NCBI GenBank assembly: GCA_018816605.1
Contig: JAHIVS010000327.1
Span: forward strand, 1 to 11,843
Direction of reading: 5' to 3'
Origin: Pseudomonadota bacterium
GTDB taxonomy: Bacteria > Desulfobacterota > Desulfobacteria > Desulfobacterales > Desulfobacteraceae
Length of the DNA stretch: 11,843 nucleotides
Shown here: piece after piece, positions 1-6,711 of the stretch
Position numbering within the stretch: the first letter of the stretch is position 1
How the letters are laid out: every line of letters starts with the position of its first letter
Made by a program: the position numbers and the translations under genes
The notes under the pieces: generated by a model
Databases searched by the model: none
Told to the model about the DNA's origin: nothing
Seen by the model: the letters and a program-made list of their open reading frames with translations, nothing else

Positions 1-2
1 AG

Positions 3-1265
3 CAGATCAAAATTTTCATGGATGGACCCGGACAGGGAGTTTTCAACGGGAATCACCCCGTATTCCACGCGGCCCCCGGCACAGGCAGCAAAAACATCCC
101 CATAGCTTTTCATGGGAATGGGGGTTACATCCTCTCCAAAATAAGACAGGCTGGCCTTATGACCATAGGCACCGTTTTCACCGACAAAGGCCGCCGTCAT
201 TGTTTCGCCGTTGTTCAGCCGGCTGATCACCTCGGCTTTTTTCAAATAATCAAAATCCATCTGTTTGCCCACCACCGGCGCAATCACATACAGATCCCGG
301 GTCAATTCGCCGAACTGCTCGGGGTAAAGGCTCTGGGGACCGTCGGACAAGGCATTGTCCGGATCATTGTGGACTTCGATCATCAGGGCATCGGCTCCGG
401 CGGCAACAGCGGCCCTTGCCATGGGACTGACCTTTTCCCGGATACCCGTGGCATGGCTGGGGTCAATCAAAATGGGAAGATGGGTGAGCTGCTTCAATAC
501 CGGAATGGCGGAAAGATCCAGGGTGTTCCGGGTATAGGGCTCAAAGGTTCTGATCCCCCGTTCACAGAGAACAACGTTGTTGTTTCCGCCGGCCGCAATA
601 TACTCGGCAGACATGAGCCATTCCTGGATGGTGGAAGCAAGTCCCCGTTTCAGGACAACGGGTTTGCTCATTTTCCCCACACACTTGAGCAGCTCAAAAT
701 TCTGCATATTTCTGGCGCCGATCTGGACCACATCCACATACTTTTCCATGAGTTCCGCCTGGGCCGGAGACGTCATCTCGGTTACCACGCCAAGTCCGGT
801 TTCCTCCCTAACAGCGGCAAGAATCTTAAGCCCCGCTTCTTCCATTCCCTGGAAGGAATAGGGCGAAGACCTGGGTTTGTAGGCCCCGCCCCTGAACAAC
901 ACAGCACCGTATTTTTTGACTTCCCTTGCAATGGTCATGGCCTGGGACATGCTTTCCACGGCACAGGGACCTGCAATCACAACAATTCGATCCCCCCCGA
1001 TCACGACGCTGCCGATTTTCACCAGGGTGTCTTCGGATTTAAATTCCCGGCTGACAAGCTTGTGGGAAGTTTTTATGGACCGCACATCCGCCACCCCTTC
1101 CATGTATTTGTAATCTTCGGCTGTTTTTTTGTTTTTCGCGATGATGCCGATAAGGGTTCGACCGGCATCTGTTATTTCCCGGGTAATACACCCGTCCCCG
1201 GACAATACGGCCGTTAGCTTCTCTTTCTGATTTTTTGTAATCTTGTCATCCAAAACAAGGATCAT
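3..1265 (-). CDS. aroF-pheA: DAHP synthase (AroF, type I-beta) fused to prephenate dehydratase (PheA), C-terminus cut off by window edge
   Basis: Reading the minus strand from an ATG at 1265 gives 421 codons without a stop, running off the left edge. Residues 1-75 look like the ferredoxin-like regulatory domain seen before DAHP synthases of the Thermotoga type. Residues about 85-335 are the synthase barrel, which condenses PEP and erythrose 4-phosphate in the first shikimate step. Visible motifs are AGPCAVES (98-105, metal-ligand Cys101), [17 protein letters not shown] (124-140), [10 protein letters not shown] (181-190), KPVVLKRG (201-208) and DPSHATG (268-274, His271). From about residue 356 a prephenate dehydratase domain begins ([25 protein letters not shown] opening, then [17 protein letters not shown] at 405-421), which would make phenylpyruvate. 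No chorismate mutase domain lies between them. The start is fixed by AAGGAG at 1273-1278, 7 nt upstream. Expression is probably controlled by the Phe attenuator just upstream. The catalytic core and ACT region of the dehydratase are outside the window, so its activity cannot be judged. Confidence 0.93.
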   Translation of the reverse strand, partial: MILVLDDKITKNQKEKLTAVLSGDGCITREITDAGRTLIGIIAKNKKTAEDYKYMEGVADVRSIKTSHKLVSREFKSEDTLVKIGSVVIGGDRIVVIAGPCAVESMSQAMTIAREVKKYGAVLFRGGAYKPRSSPYSFQGMEEAGLKILAAVREETGLGVVTEMTSPAQAELMEKYVDVVQIGARNMQNFELLKCVGKMSKPVVLKRGLASTIQEWLMSAEYIAAGGNNNVVLCERGIRTFEPYTRNTLDLSAIPVLKQLTHLPILIDPSHATGIREKVSPMARAAVAAGADALMIEVHNDPDNALSDGPQSLYPEQFGELTRDLYVIAPVVGKQMDFDYLKKAEVISRLNNGETMTAAFVGENGAYGHKASLSYFGEDVTPIPMKSYGDVFAACAGGRVEYGVIPVENSLSGSIHENFDL

Positions 1266-1313
1266 GGTTGGTCTCCTTCCAAATTATGCGGATAGCGCTT
1301 ATGATTAATCCCC

Positions 1314-1345
1314 AAAAAAAAGGCCCGGGGAAATTTCCCAGGGCC
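1314..1345 (-). terminator. Intrinsic terminator of the Phe attenuator (segments 3:4)
   Basis: The minus strand reads GGCCC, a T/C mismatch, GGGAAATTTCCC, then GGGCC (1345..1322), followed at once by eight Ts (1321..1314). This is a standard Rho-independent terminator. It lies 48 nt before the aroF-pheA start codon and 70 nt after the leader stop codon, so it serves as the conditional stop of the attenuator rather than the end of an upstream gene. Confidence 0.9.
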
Positions 1346-1352
1346 AGAAAAC

Positions 1353-1390
1353 AAAAAGGCCCCGGGTGGCATGGTGTCCACCCGGGGCCT
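1353..1390 (-). other. 13-bp perfect hairpin (segments 1:2), anti-antiterminator, possibly a weak second terminator
   Basis: AGGCCCCGGGTGG (1390..1378) and its exact complement CCACCCGGGGCCT (1369..1357) flank an 8-nt loop. The stem is followed by an interrupted T run (TTTTTGTTTT on the minus strand). In the attenuator it sequesters segment 2 so that the U8 terminator can form. The trailing T-rich stretch means it could also terminate on its own, making a tandem terminator pair. Confidence 0.85.
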
Positions 1391-1416
1391 GTATAAACTG
1401 ATAAAGTTATAAAGCG

Positions 1417-1497
1417 CTACACCGGATGAACGCTCCTAAAAAAGAAGAAGCGTCCAAACTTAAATATAAACAAAGCTGTGTCTGTTTGGGTCTGCAT
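1417..1497 (-). CDS. Phe-rich leader peptide (PheL-like)
   Basis: A 26-codon ORF from ATG at 1497 to TAG at 1419..1417 on the minus strand. Its core reads LFIFKFGRFFFFRS, giving seven Phe among residues 10-20, four of them consecutive (17-20). E. coli PheL, the leader of the pheA attenuator, has the same character. The ribosome binding site is weak (AGAG about 10 nt upstream). Codons 23-26 (GUU CAU CCG G) overlap the RNA segment able to pair with the first attenuator stem, so translation of this ORF would directly set the RNA fold. The peptide itself is unlikely to have a function. Two of the four consecutive Phe codons are TTC and two are TTT, so stalling would report charged tRNA-Phe generally. 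Confidence 0.88.
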   Translation of the reverse strand: MQTQTDTALFIFKFGRFFFFRSVHPV

Positions 1498-1550
1498 TTA
1501 CCGGTGTCTCTTTTTATAAAGTCAAATAAGGTAAAAAATAAATCTGCGCC

Positions 1551-1579
1551 AAGATAGAGGGCATTTTCATCCTTGTCAA
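1551..1579 (-). promoter_or_regulatory. Sigma-70-type promoter for the leader and aroF-pheA
   Basis: The minus strand carries TTGACA (1579..1574), a perfect -35, then exactly 17 bp, then TATCTT (1556..1551) as a -10 matching 4 of 6 consensus bases. Transcription would begin near 1544, about 47 nt before the leader ATG. It begins 28 bp after the stop codon of the chemoreceptor gene; no terminator is visible between the two, so some read-through from upstream is possible. Confidence 0.7.
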
Positions 1580-1606
1580 GAAAAATGTATCGGATGTTCC
1601 CGGCAC

Positions 1607-4462
1607 CTATTTTTTTTTAGGGGCTTCCCAGTGCATCCCCTTTTCCTTAAGAAAAGGGACATAGGCCTTGTCGGTTTTCAGGATATGATCCCGGAGCCAG
1701 CCGGTTAGAAACTCCATCAGGTCCATTGACAGGGCTGCCCTGCCCCCTTCAAACTCAGATTTGAATTCAAGTACCCGGGCCACAAGCGTATCATGGTAGT
1801 GTTTGTGGGCATCCCGGTCGGGATATCGGTATTTTTCAAACAAGGTTTCCTCATTTTTAAAATGATAGACCGTATAGTCAGCCAGACGTGTCAAAATCTT
1901 TCCCGCTTCCCTGGCTCCCATTTTCACCTTCATTGCCCGGTGCAGCTCATTGATCATTTTCACCAGTTCTTTGTGCTGCTCGTCAATCTCATGAATCCCT
2001 ATGGCAAATTTGTCCCCCCAGGGCATGAGATCGGGAATCTCCTGATCTTCCATTGCCATTGGGGCACCGGTGGCGGCATCGGCCCCAGAAACCTTGAAAA
2101 CCCCTATCATATCCCGAAGCTTGCCCGATAGTTCAGACAGATCCTGGGCACTTTTCTTCATCCGGTTGCTTCTTGTGTTCATTTCCCGGGACACGTCATG
2201 AACCTTGGAAATATCCTGGGCAATCTCGGTGGAGACCTGGGAACTCTGGGCCACATTCTCATTGACCTCAAGGATCCCGGTGGTTGCCTGTTCGATATTT
2301 TCAGCCACCTCTGTTGCAGATGCCGATTGCTCTTCTATGGCTGCGGCAATGGCAGACACAATTTCAGTGACCTGGCAGATAACCTTGGTAATATCATTCA
2401 CATCTTTTACCGTATCTTCTGTGGAATTCTGGATGCTGCGTATCTTTTCCTTGATATCCAGGGTGGCCCCTGCTGTCTGGGCGGCAAGCCCCTTGATTTC
2501 ACTTGCCACCACGGAAAATCCTTTTCCGGCCTCCCCAGCCCGGGCCGCCTCAATGGTTGCGTTCAGTGCCAGCAGATTTGTCTGTTCGGCAATATCCGTG
2601 ATCACCTCTGTGACCTTATTAATATCCCTGGCAGAAGCCCCCAGATGTCCCACCCGCTCGGATGCCGTCTTCACTTTGATAGCGGCATTGTCCGAGATCT
2701 CCCTTGCCTTATCACAGTTTTGAGCCACTTCGTTAAGGGTCTGCTTCATCTGGCCTGCTGCATCCGCAACAATTCCAAGGTTCGTGGATGCCTCTTCACT
2801 GGCTGCAGCAACGGAATTCATACTGGAACTCATCTGTTCTGCAGCAGCGGCAACGGCATTGGACCGGGATGCCAGGTCTTCGGAATCCTCGGACATGAGT
2901 GCGGAGATGGATAACAATTCCCCCGAGGAGGCGGTTACGGTTTCCGAATTGGAGCCGATATCCACAATTATCGTGTTAAGCCTTGAAATAAAGGCATTAA
3001 ACCATTTGGCAAGCTCACCGATTTCGTCCCTGGTGTTAATATCTATGCGCTGGGTTAAATCCCCATCTCCCTGGGAAATATCTTTCAGAGCAGCCACCAC
3101 CCGCTTAATGGGGGTAATGATGATCCGGGCCAGAACAAAGGCGATTAAAACACCGAAGATAACGGCAAAAATACTGACAAGGGTGATAACGGTTGTGGAA
3201 CTAACAATCTGGGACTGCATCTGGGTGTGCATACTCTCTTTGGATTTCCGGCAGATGTCCTCAATCCCGGCGGCAGTGGATTCCATCTGGGACTCGGCGG
3301 CCTGCTGGCTTTTCATCAGATCGGCATATCCCTTAAAAGAGCTGATATAGACATCCACAGCTTCCTTGATACCGGCCAAAGGTTTTGTTTTGACTTCATC
3401 ATCAATGGTTTCCGTAATAAGGGAAATGGCGGCATCAATGGCGGCGATGTTCTGGAGAATCTGCTGGAAAATCCCATCATCCTCGGTTCTGTTAAACTCT
3501 TTTTCCAGTATCCTGTTTTTCAAGAGGATCTTTGCCATCTCATCTGCTCCGGAAGACAATTCCATCATCTGGCCGGAAAAAACCTGTACATCTTCAATAT
3601 AAAATTCCAGCATTTCCTGCATTTCCTGCTGAAAGGTAATAATGGCCATGTGCATGTCCTTTACAGCATTAATGAGGGCCAAATTGTTCGCCTGGGTTTT
3701 ATTCTTAAAAAAAGCTTCGGCCGCTTCAATGACCGCCTTCTGGGTGGTGATGATTTTTTCGTGGCGTTCCTTTGAAACCGGTTCTGTCATCAGGGGTTCC
3801 ATTTCCATAAGATCCCTTTTGATATCACTGTGATGCCCCTGCCATTGGGTCATGGTGGAAGCATTGGGCTCCCGGGCCGCCATCATCACCATCCGGTATC
3901 CCTTGGCCTGGAGGTAATTTTCTTTTATTCTTTCGGCAAATACCACCCGCTGGCGCATCTTGTATTTTTTCTCCTCGCTGGCGGCCATCAGCGAATCATA
4001 GCCTGCCCGCTGTTCATCCCGTATCCGGGACGTGATGGAAAGGGCCGCATTTGCCTTTTGATTCATATCCCCCATCAAAACATCCTTCTGACCGGCCAGT
4101 CCCACATAGGCCTCAAAGGCTTTGGCATAGGTATCAGCGGTTTTCAAAATCTGATCTATCTGTTTTTCAACCGCTGGATCCCCTGTGGTATCGGCAATTG
4201 CTTTTGCCTGGGTTTTCAGTGTATCAATATTTTTTTGGACAATCCTAACTGCCTCAGGGTCATTGGTAAGGATAAACCGCTTCTCATTTTGCCGGGCATC
4301 CAGAATGCGATCCACCAGCAGCTGAAATTGATTGGAGGACTCCACTTTTTCAACCACCCGGGTCAGGCCGATCCGACCCACAAAGGCAAGCACAACCAGC
4401 AAAATAAGGATGATCACAAACCCGCCGGTTATTTTTTTTGCAAGACTGAAATTGTTAAGCAT
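1607..4462 (-). CDS. Methyl-accepting chemotaxis protein with C-terminal hemerythrin domain (DcrH-like oxygen sensor)
   Basis: A 951-residue chemoreceptor. TM1 is about residues 13-30, a long helical periplasmic region spans 31-418, TM2 is about 424-449, HAMP 447-499, and the signalling coiled coil about 510-780 with the conserved hairpin tip ([19 protein letters not shown], 626-644). Residues 813-948 form a hemerythrin domain with all seven di-iron ligands in canonical spacing: His830, His867, Glu871, His886, His890, His926 and Asp931. Desulfovibrio vulgaris DcrH has the same architecture and nearly the same length, and its hemerythrin binds O2. The role is therefore probably to sense oxygen or redox state in the cytoplasm and signal through CheA/CheW to steer an anaerobe away from oxygen. 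The periplasmic part shows three repeat-like modules rather than a Cache or PAS fold, so an additional ligand is possible. AAGGAG lies 6 nt before the ATG. No CheR/CheB docking pentapeptide is seen; the protein ends in three Lys. Confidence 0.96.
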   Translation of the reverse strand: MLNNFSLAKKITGGFVIILILLVVLAFVGRIGLTRVVEKVESSNQFQLLVDRILDARQNEKRFILTNDPEAVRIVQKNIDTLKTQAKAIADTTGDPAVEKQIDQILKTADTYAKAFEAYVGLAGQKDVLMGDMNQKANAALSITSRIRDEQRAGYDSLMAASEEKKYKMRQRVVFAERIKENYLQAKGYRMVMMAAREPNASTMTQWQGHHSDIKRDLMEMEPLMTEPVSKERHEKIITTQKAVIEAAEAFFKNKTQANNLALINAVKDMHMAIITFQQEMQEMLEFYIEDVQVFSGQMMELSSGADEMAKILLKNRILEKEFNRTEDDGIFQQILQNIAAIDAAISLITETIDDEVKTKPLAGIKEAVDVYISSFKGYADLMKSQQAAESQMESTAAGIEDICRKSKESMHTQMQSQIVSSTTVITLVSIFAVIFGVLIAFVLARIIITPIKRVVAALKDISQGDGDLTQRIDINTRDEIGELAKWFNAFISRLNTIIVDIGSNSETVTASSGELLSISALMSEDSEDLASRSNAVAAAAEQMSSSMNSVAAASEEASTNLGIVADAAGQMKQTLNEVAQNCDKAREISDNAAIKVKTASERVGHLGASARDINKVTEVITDIAEQTNLLALNATIEAARAGEAGKGFSVVASEIKGLAAQTAGATLDIKEKIRSIQNSTEDTVKDVNDITKVICQVTEIVSAIAAAIEEQSASATEVAENIEQATTGILEVNENVAQSSQVSTEIAQDISKVHDVSREMNTRSNRMKKSAQDLSELSGKLRDMIGVFKVSGADAATGAPMAMEDQEIPDLMPWGDKFAIGIHEIDEQHKELVKMINELHRAMKVKMGAREAGKILTRLADYTVYHFKNEETLFEKYRYPDRDAHKHYHDTLVARVLEFKSEFEGGRAALSMDLMEFLTGWLRDHILKTDKAYVPFLKEKGMHWEAPKKK

Positions 4463-4518
4463 AGTTTTCTCCTTAGGATGGAAACGGTACTTTCCTAAAA
4501 ACGCTGTTCACTCCCTGG

Positions 4519-4854
4519 TTATTTTTTTTTCCAGCCGCCGATCAGGTGCAGATGGATATGAAAAATTTCCTGCCCCCCCCCCTTCTCAACATTAAAAAGC
4601 AGCTTATACCCGGATTCGTTAATCCCCTGTTCTTTTGCCATGTCCCTGGCAACCATGAAAAGGCCGGACAGAATGTCGCTGTCTGCCGCTGTCAGATCAT
4701 TGATACTCCTGATATGTTTTTTGGGCACCAGCAGCAGGTGGACCGGGGCGGCAGGATGAATGTCTTTGAATACCACATAGGTATCGTCTTCAAATAAGAA
4801 CTTGCTGGGGATTTCCCGGTTTACAATCTTACAGAACAGACAGTCGCTGGACAT
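4519..4854 (-). CDS. HIT-family (histidine triad) nucleotide-binding hydrolase, HinT-like
   Basis: A 111-residue protein of typical HinT length. The histidine triad reads HIHLHLIGG (99-107), with His101 the expected nucleophile. CLFC (5-8) gives the zinc-type Cys pair found in many bacterial members, with His47 and His99 likely completing it. HinT proteins hydrolyse AMP phosphoramidates such as AMP-lysine and aminoacyl-adenylates. It sits between the sirtuin (38 nt upstream) and the chemoreceptor (56 nt downstream) in the same direction, so it is probably co-transcribed. An AGGAG-type site precedes the ATG. The Gly91-93 region is encoded by an uninterrupted run of ten G on the coding strand (4573-4582 as C on the plus strand), just before the triad. 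Confidence 0.96.
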   Translation of the reverse strand: MSSDCLFCKIVNREIPSKFLFEDDTYVVFKDIHPAAPVHLLLVPKKHIRSINDLTAADSDILSGLFMVARDMAKEQGINESGYKLLFNVEKGGGQEIFHIHLHLIGGWKKK

Positions 4855-4892
4855 AAAACTCTCCTTTTAAAATATAATGTATGAAAATATCG

Positions 4893-5669
4893 TTATCTGT
4901 TTATCTCTTCCACAAGTTTTTCCATGGCAACAGAGGCCTTGTCCTGGAGAAAAACATCTGTAACCGATCTGGTATATTCCGATGGAAAGGGGTTTATCTC
5001 TATGATGCAGGCGCCATTTGATTTGGCAGCCCCGGGAATGGTATTGGCAGGGGCCACCGTGCCGGTGGTGCCGATGAGAACAAAACAATCGGCCCGACTG
5101 ACTTCACCAAAGGAATGGGTCCTGGCAGGCTCGGGAATGGCTTCGCCAAAAAAAATCACATCCGGTTTGAGTATGCTGCCGCAATCGGGGCAGGCAGGGG
5201 GAAGGGTGTCCAGGTCAATTTTTGAAACCTCGTGTTTATGCCTGCACCCAAGACAGGCCAGTCTTTTCAGGGAACCATGAAACTCATGGACGGTTTTGCT
5301 GCCGGCCTGTGTGTGAAGCGTGTCCACATTCTGGGTAATTACGGCTTTTACAAGCTTTTTTACCTCCATCTGGGCCAGGGCATAATGGGCAAGATTGGGC
5401 TGAACCTTCCCGAACACCTCATAGAATATTTCCCGGATGACCTCCCAGGACTGCCGGGGGTTTTGATAAAAATAGTGGATGTCAAAACTTTTGGGGTCAT
5501 ATTTATTCCACAACCCGTTTTTTCCCCTAAAGGGCGGGATTCCGCTTTCCACTGAAATCCCTGCTCCGGTGAAGGCCACGCATCTTTTGGCACCCTTTAT
5601 CATTTTTGCAGCCCTGGCATACATGGACAGGTTTCCTTCGGCTTCCGGCGGATAAGATGTCATGTTCAT
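4893..5669 (-). CDS. Sirtuin (SIR2 family), NAD-dependent protein deacylase, CobB-like
   Basis: A 258-residue sirtuin, full length for the family. The NAD-binding start is GAGIS at 35-39, followed by SGIPPFRG (42-49). QNVDTLH (113-119) precedes catalytic His131 (HGS). The zinc ribbon has Cys139, Cys142, Cys160 and Cys163. GTTG (200-203) and INP (225-227) complete the NAD pocket. It removes acyl groups from lysine using NAD+, giving nicotinamide and O-acyl-ADP-ribose, in the cytoplasm. The Tyr-x-x-Arg pair that marks desuccinylases is not evident, so acyl preference is open. Its ATG at 5669 overlaps the stop of the E1-like gene by 4 nt (ATGA), indicating translational coupling. A second in-frame ATG lies at 5663. 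The HIT gene follows 38 nt later. Confidence 0.96.
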   Translation of the reverse strand: MNMTSYPPEAEGNLSMYARAAKMIKGAKRCVAFTGAGISVESGIPPFRGKNGLWNKYDPKSFDIHYFYQNPRQSWEVIREIFYEVFGKVQPNLAHYALAQMEVKKLVKAVITQNVDTLHTQAGSKTVHEFHGSLKRLACLGCRHKHEVSKIDLDTLPPACPDCGSILKPDVIFFGEAIPEPARTHSFGEVSRADCFVLIGTTGTVAPANTIPGAAKSNGACIIEINPFPSEYTRSVTDVFLQDKASVAMEKLVEEINR

Positions 5670-6364
5670 GCAAGCCCCATGACGTCAAAAGCGTTGCTCC
5701 ACAGGTCAACAATCAGAAGCTTGTTTCTGAGAATATCCCCCCGGTTGAGCAGCACCTTTACGCATTCGGAAGCCTGGATTGCGGCAACAAGGAGGGCACA
5801 ATAGGAAATATTGCCGGTTTGGGTCTCAATCCCCCGGGGATGGGAATCCTTGTTTTTACCGTAAATCAGTTCATATCCCGGGTCTTCGGGAAAAATAACG
5901 GTCAATTGTCCGAAAACCCCGGCAATGGCACCGGATACCAGAGGTATGGACGCTTTTCGGGCCATTGCCTGGAGAAGAAAACGGGATTCAATGGTATCAA
6001 GGCAGTCCACCACCAGGTCTGCCGCTTCTATCATGGTGTGAAGGTTGGATTCGTCTGCAGCAACCGCCCAATGATTCACCCGGACTGATGAATTGATCGC
6101 CTTTACCCTGTCCTTTGCAGCCAGGGCCTTTGAGGTCCCGATCAGGTCTTCCCGGCAAAGCAGCTGACGGTTCAGGTTGGAGACATCAAACCGATCTCCG
6201 TCCACAAGGGTCAGGATTCCGATGCCGGTTCTGGCAAGCATTTCACAAACCCCGCCGCCAAGCCCACCCAGGCCGATGATTGCCACATGGGAACGGCTCA
6301 GAATTTCCTGATCTTCACGGCTAAAGGTATTAAAATTTCGATCATACCGCTGGTATTGATCCAT
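5666..6364 (-). CDS. HesA/MoeB/ThiF family E1-like adenylyltransferase without zinc-ribbon cysteines
   Basis: A 232-residue Rossmann-fold E1 homologue. GLGGLG (31-36) is the ATP-binding loop, DGDRFDVSNLNRQLL (55-69) the Asp/Arg nucleotide motif, Lys84-Asp85 fall in the expected helix, and DCLDTIESR (120-128) is the conserved acidic loop. Such enzymes adenylate the C-terminal glycine of a ubiquitin-fold sulfur carrier, as MoeB does for MoaD and ThiF for ThiS. The partner is almost certainly the MoaD-like protein encoded 20 nt upstream. The CxxC pairs that bind zinc in MoeB and ThiF are absent; that stretch is a Lys/His/Gly-rich loop (about 168-186) followed by Cys189. It ends by overlapping the sirtuin gene by 4 nt. 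A GAGG site precedes the ATG. A molybdenum or tungsten cofactor, thiamine, or protein-conjugation role cannot be separated from this window alone. Confidence 0.92.
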   Translation of the reverse strand: MDQYQRYDRNFNTFSREDQEILSRSHVAIIGLGGLGGGVCEMLARTGIGILTLVDGDRFDVSNLNRQLLCREDLIGTSKALAAKDRVKAINSSVRVNHWAVAADESNLHTMIEAADLVVDCLDTIESRFLLQAMARKASIPLVSGAIAGVFGQLTVIFPEDPGYELIYGKNKDSHPRGIETQTGNISYCALLVAAIQASECVKVLLNRGDILRNKLLIVDLWSNAFDVMGLA

Positions 6365-6384
6365 GTTTCCTCTTTGTTATCCTT

Positions 6385-6615
6385 TTATCCGCCGCCCACC
6401 GGGGGAAACAATCCCACCCGGTCTTTGTTTTGAAGACAATACTCGGGGCCCTGTTTTTTCCCATTGATAAAGATCAGTTTGACGCTTTCCCGGGGAATGC
6501 CGATTTCTTCCATGAGCCCGTTGACCGTCATCCCTTCCCTGATTTCATAGGCCTGACTGCCCAAAGGAAGATATTTGGATAGGGTGACAAACAGCTTTAG
6601 GTCTATCTGAATCAT
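6385..6615 (-). CDS. MoaD/ThiS-like ubiquitin-fold sulfur carrier
   Basis: A 76-residue protein with the beta-grasp pattern: an opening strand (IQIDLKLFVTL), a helix about 30-38 (TVNGLMEEI), the strand VKLIFINGK (45-53), and a C-terminal tail ending PPVGGG. MoaD-family carriers end in a very similar PPV-Gly-Gly tail, whose last glycine is adenylated by an E1 and then thiocarboxylated. Because the gene already ends at the glycine, no proteolytic maturation is needed. It is the first gene of the leftward unit and lies 20 nt before the E1 gene, so the two form a carrier/activator pair. The ribosome binding site is poor (GGAAAG about 11 nt upstream). It could serve molybdopterin or tungstopterin synthesis, another thio-transfer route, or protein modification. 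Confidence 0.9.
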   Translation of the reverse strand: MIQIDLKLFVTLSKYLPLGSQAYEIREGMTVNGLMEEIGIPRESVKLIFINGKKQGPEYCLQNKDRVGLFPPVGGG

Positions 6616-6711
6616 TTGTGTTTACACTTTCCGTTTTGGCTGTTATTTATATGTCATATGGACAGAGCCTCATCTTGATTTTATTATAGATTTAACAGAA
6701 AATGATTGCTT
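6616..6711. promoter_or_regulatory. Divergent intergenic region between the MoaD-type unit and the plus-strand unit
   Basis: This AT-rich stretch must hold promoters for both directions. The minus strand has a perfect TATAAT at 6688..6683 but no convincing -35 at 16-18 bp. On the plus strand TTTACA (6621-6626) sits 17 bp before TATTTA (6644-6649), a weak match. An 11-bp palindrome, ATATGTCATAT (6649-6659), lies between them and could be an operator. None of these is strong enough to fix a start site. Confidence 0.4.

Larger units (their letters stand above)
1293..1431 (-). promoter_or_regulatory. Phenylalanine transcription attenuator (mutually exclusive hairpins) upstream of aroF-pheA
   Basis: On the minus-strand transcript, four complementary segments follow the Phe-rich leader ORF. 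Segment 1 is 1390..1378 and segment 2 is 1369..1357; they form a perfect 13-bp stem with an 8-nt loop. Part of segment 2 (1366..1358, CCCGGGGCC) can instead pair with segment 3 (1345..1337, GGCCCUGGG) as 9 pairs with one G-U. Segment 3 also pairs with segment 4 (1330..1322) to form the terminator. An earlier segment inside the leader codons (1431..1422, GUUCAUCCGG) is complementary to 1385..1376 (CCGGGUGGAC) over 10 pairs with two G-U, and would block segment 1. A ribosome stalled on the Phe run would leave 1431..1422 free, favouring 0:1 and 2:3 (read-through). A ribosome at the stop codon would cover it, favouring 1:2 and 3:4 (termination). The complementarities are seen directly; the switching order is inferred from the classic trp/phe attenuation mechanism. 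Confidence 0.88.

Noticed and set aside
18..1217. Long plus-strand open frame of 399 codons
   Set aside because: It lies wholly opposite the DAHP synthase-prephenate dehydratase gene, whose minus-strand frame carries clear catalytic motifs. The plus-strand product is His/Gly/Phe-rich with no recognisable domain, so it is an antisense shadow.
1497..1525. Second TTGACT -35-like element inside the leader region
   Set aside because: At 17 bp spacing the -10 position reads GGTAAA, and it would start transcription inside the leader ORF; the upstream TTGACA-TATCTT pair fits much better.
2198..2914. Plus-strand open frames opposite the chemoreceptor (also 2784-3350, 3227-3775 and 3830-4498)
   Set aside because: They are mirror frames of the signalling and periplasmic coding sequence, with unnatural composition (Cys/Gly/His-rich) and no ribosome binding sites.
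1607..4854. Shared triple-Lys C-termini of the chemoreceptor and HIT protein as a tag or duplication
   Set aside because: Both come from a run of nine As on the coding strand ahead of the stop codon, but the surrounding sequences are unrelated, so this is most simply base-composition coincidence.
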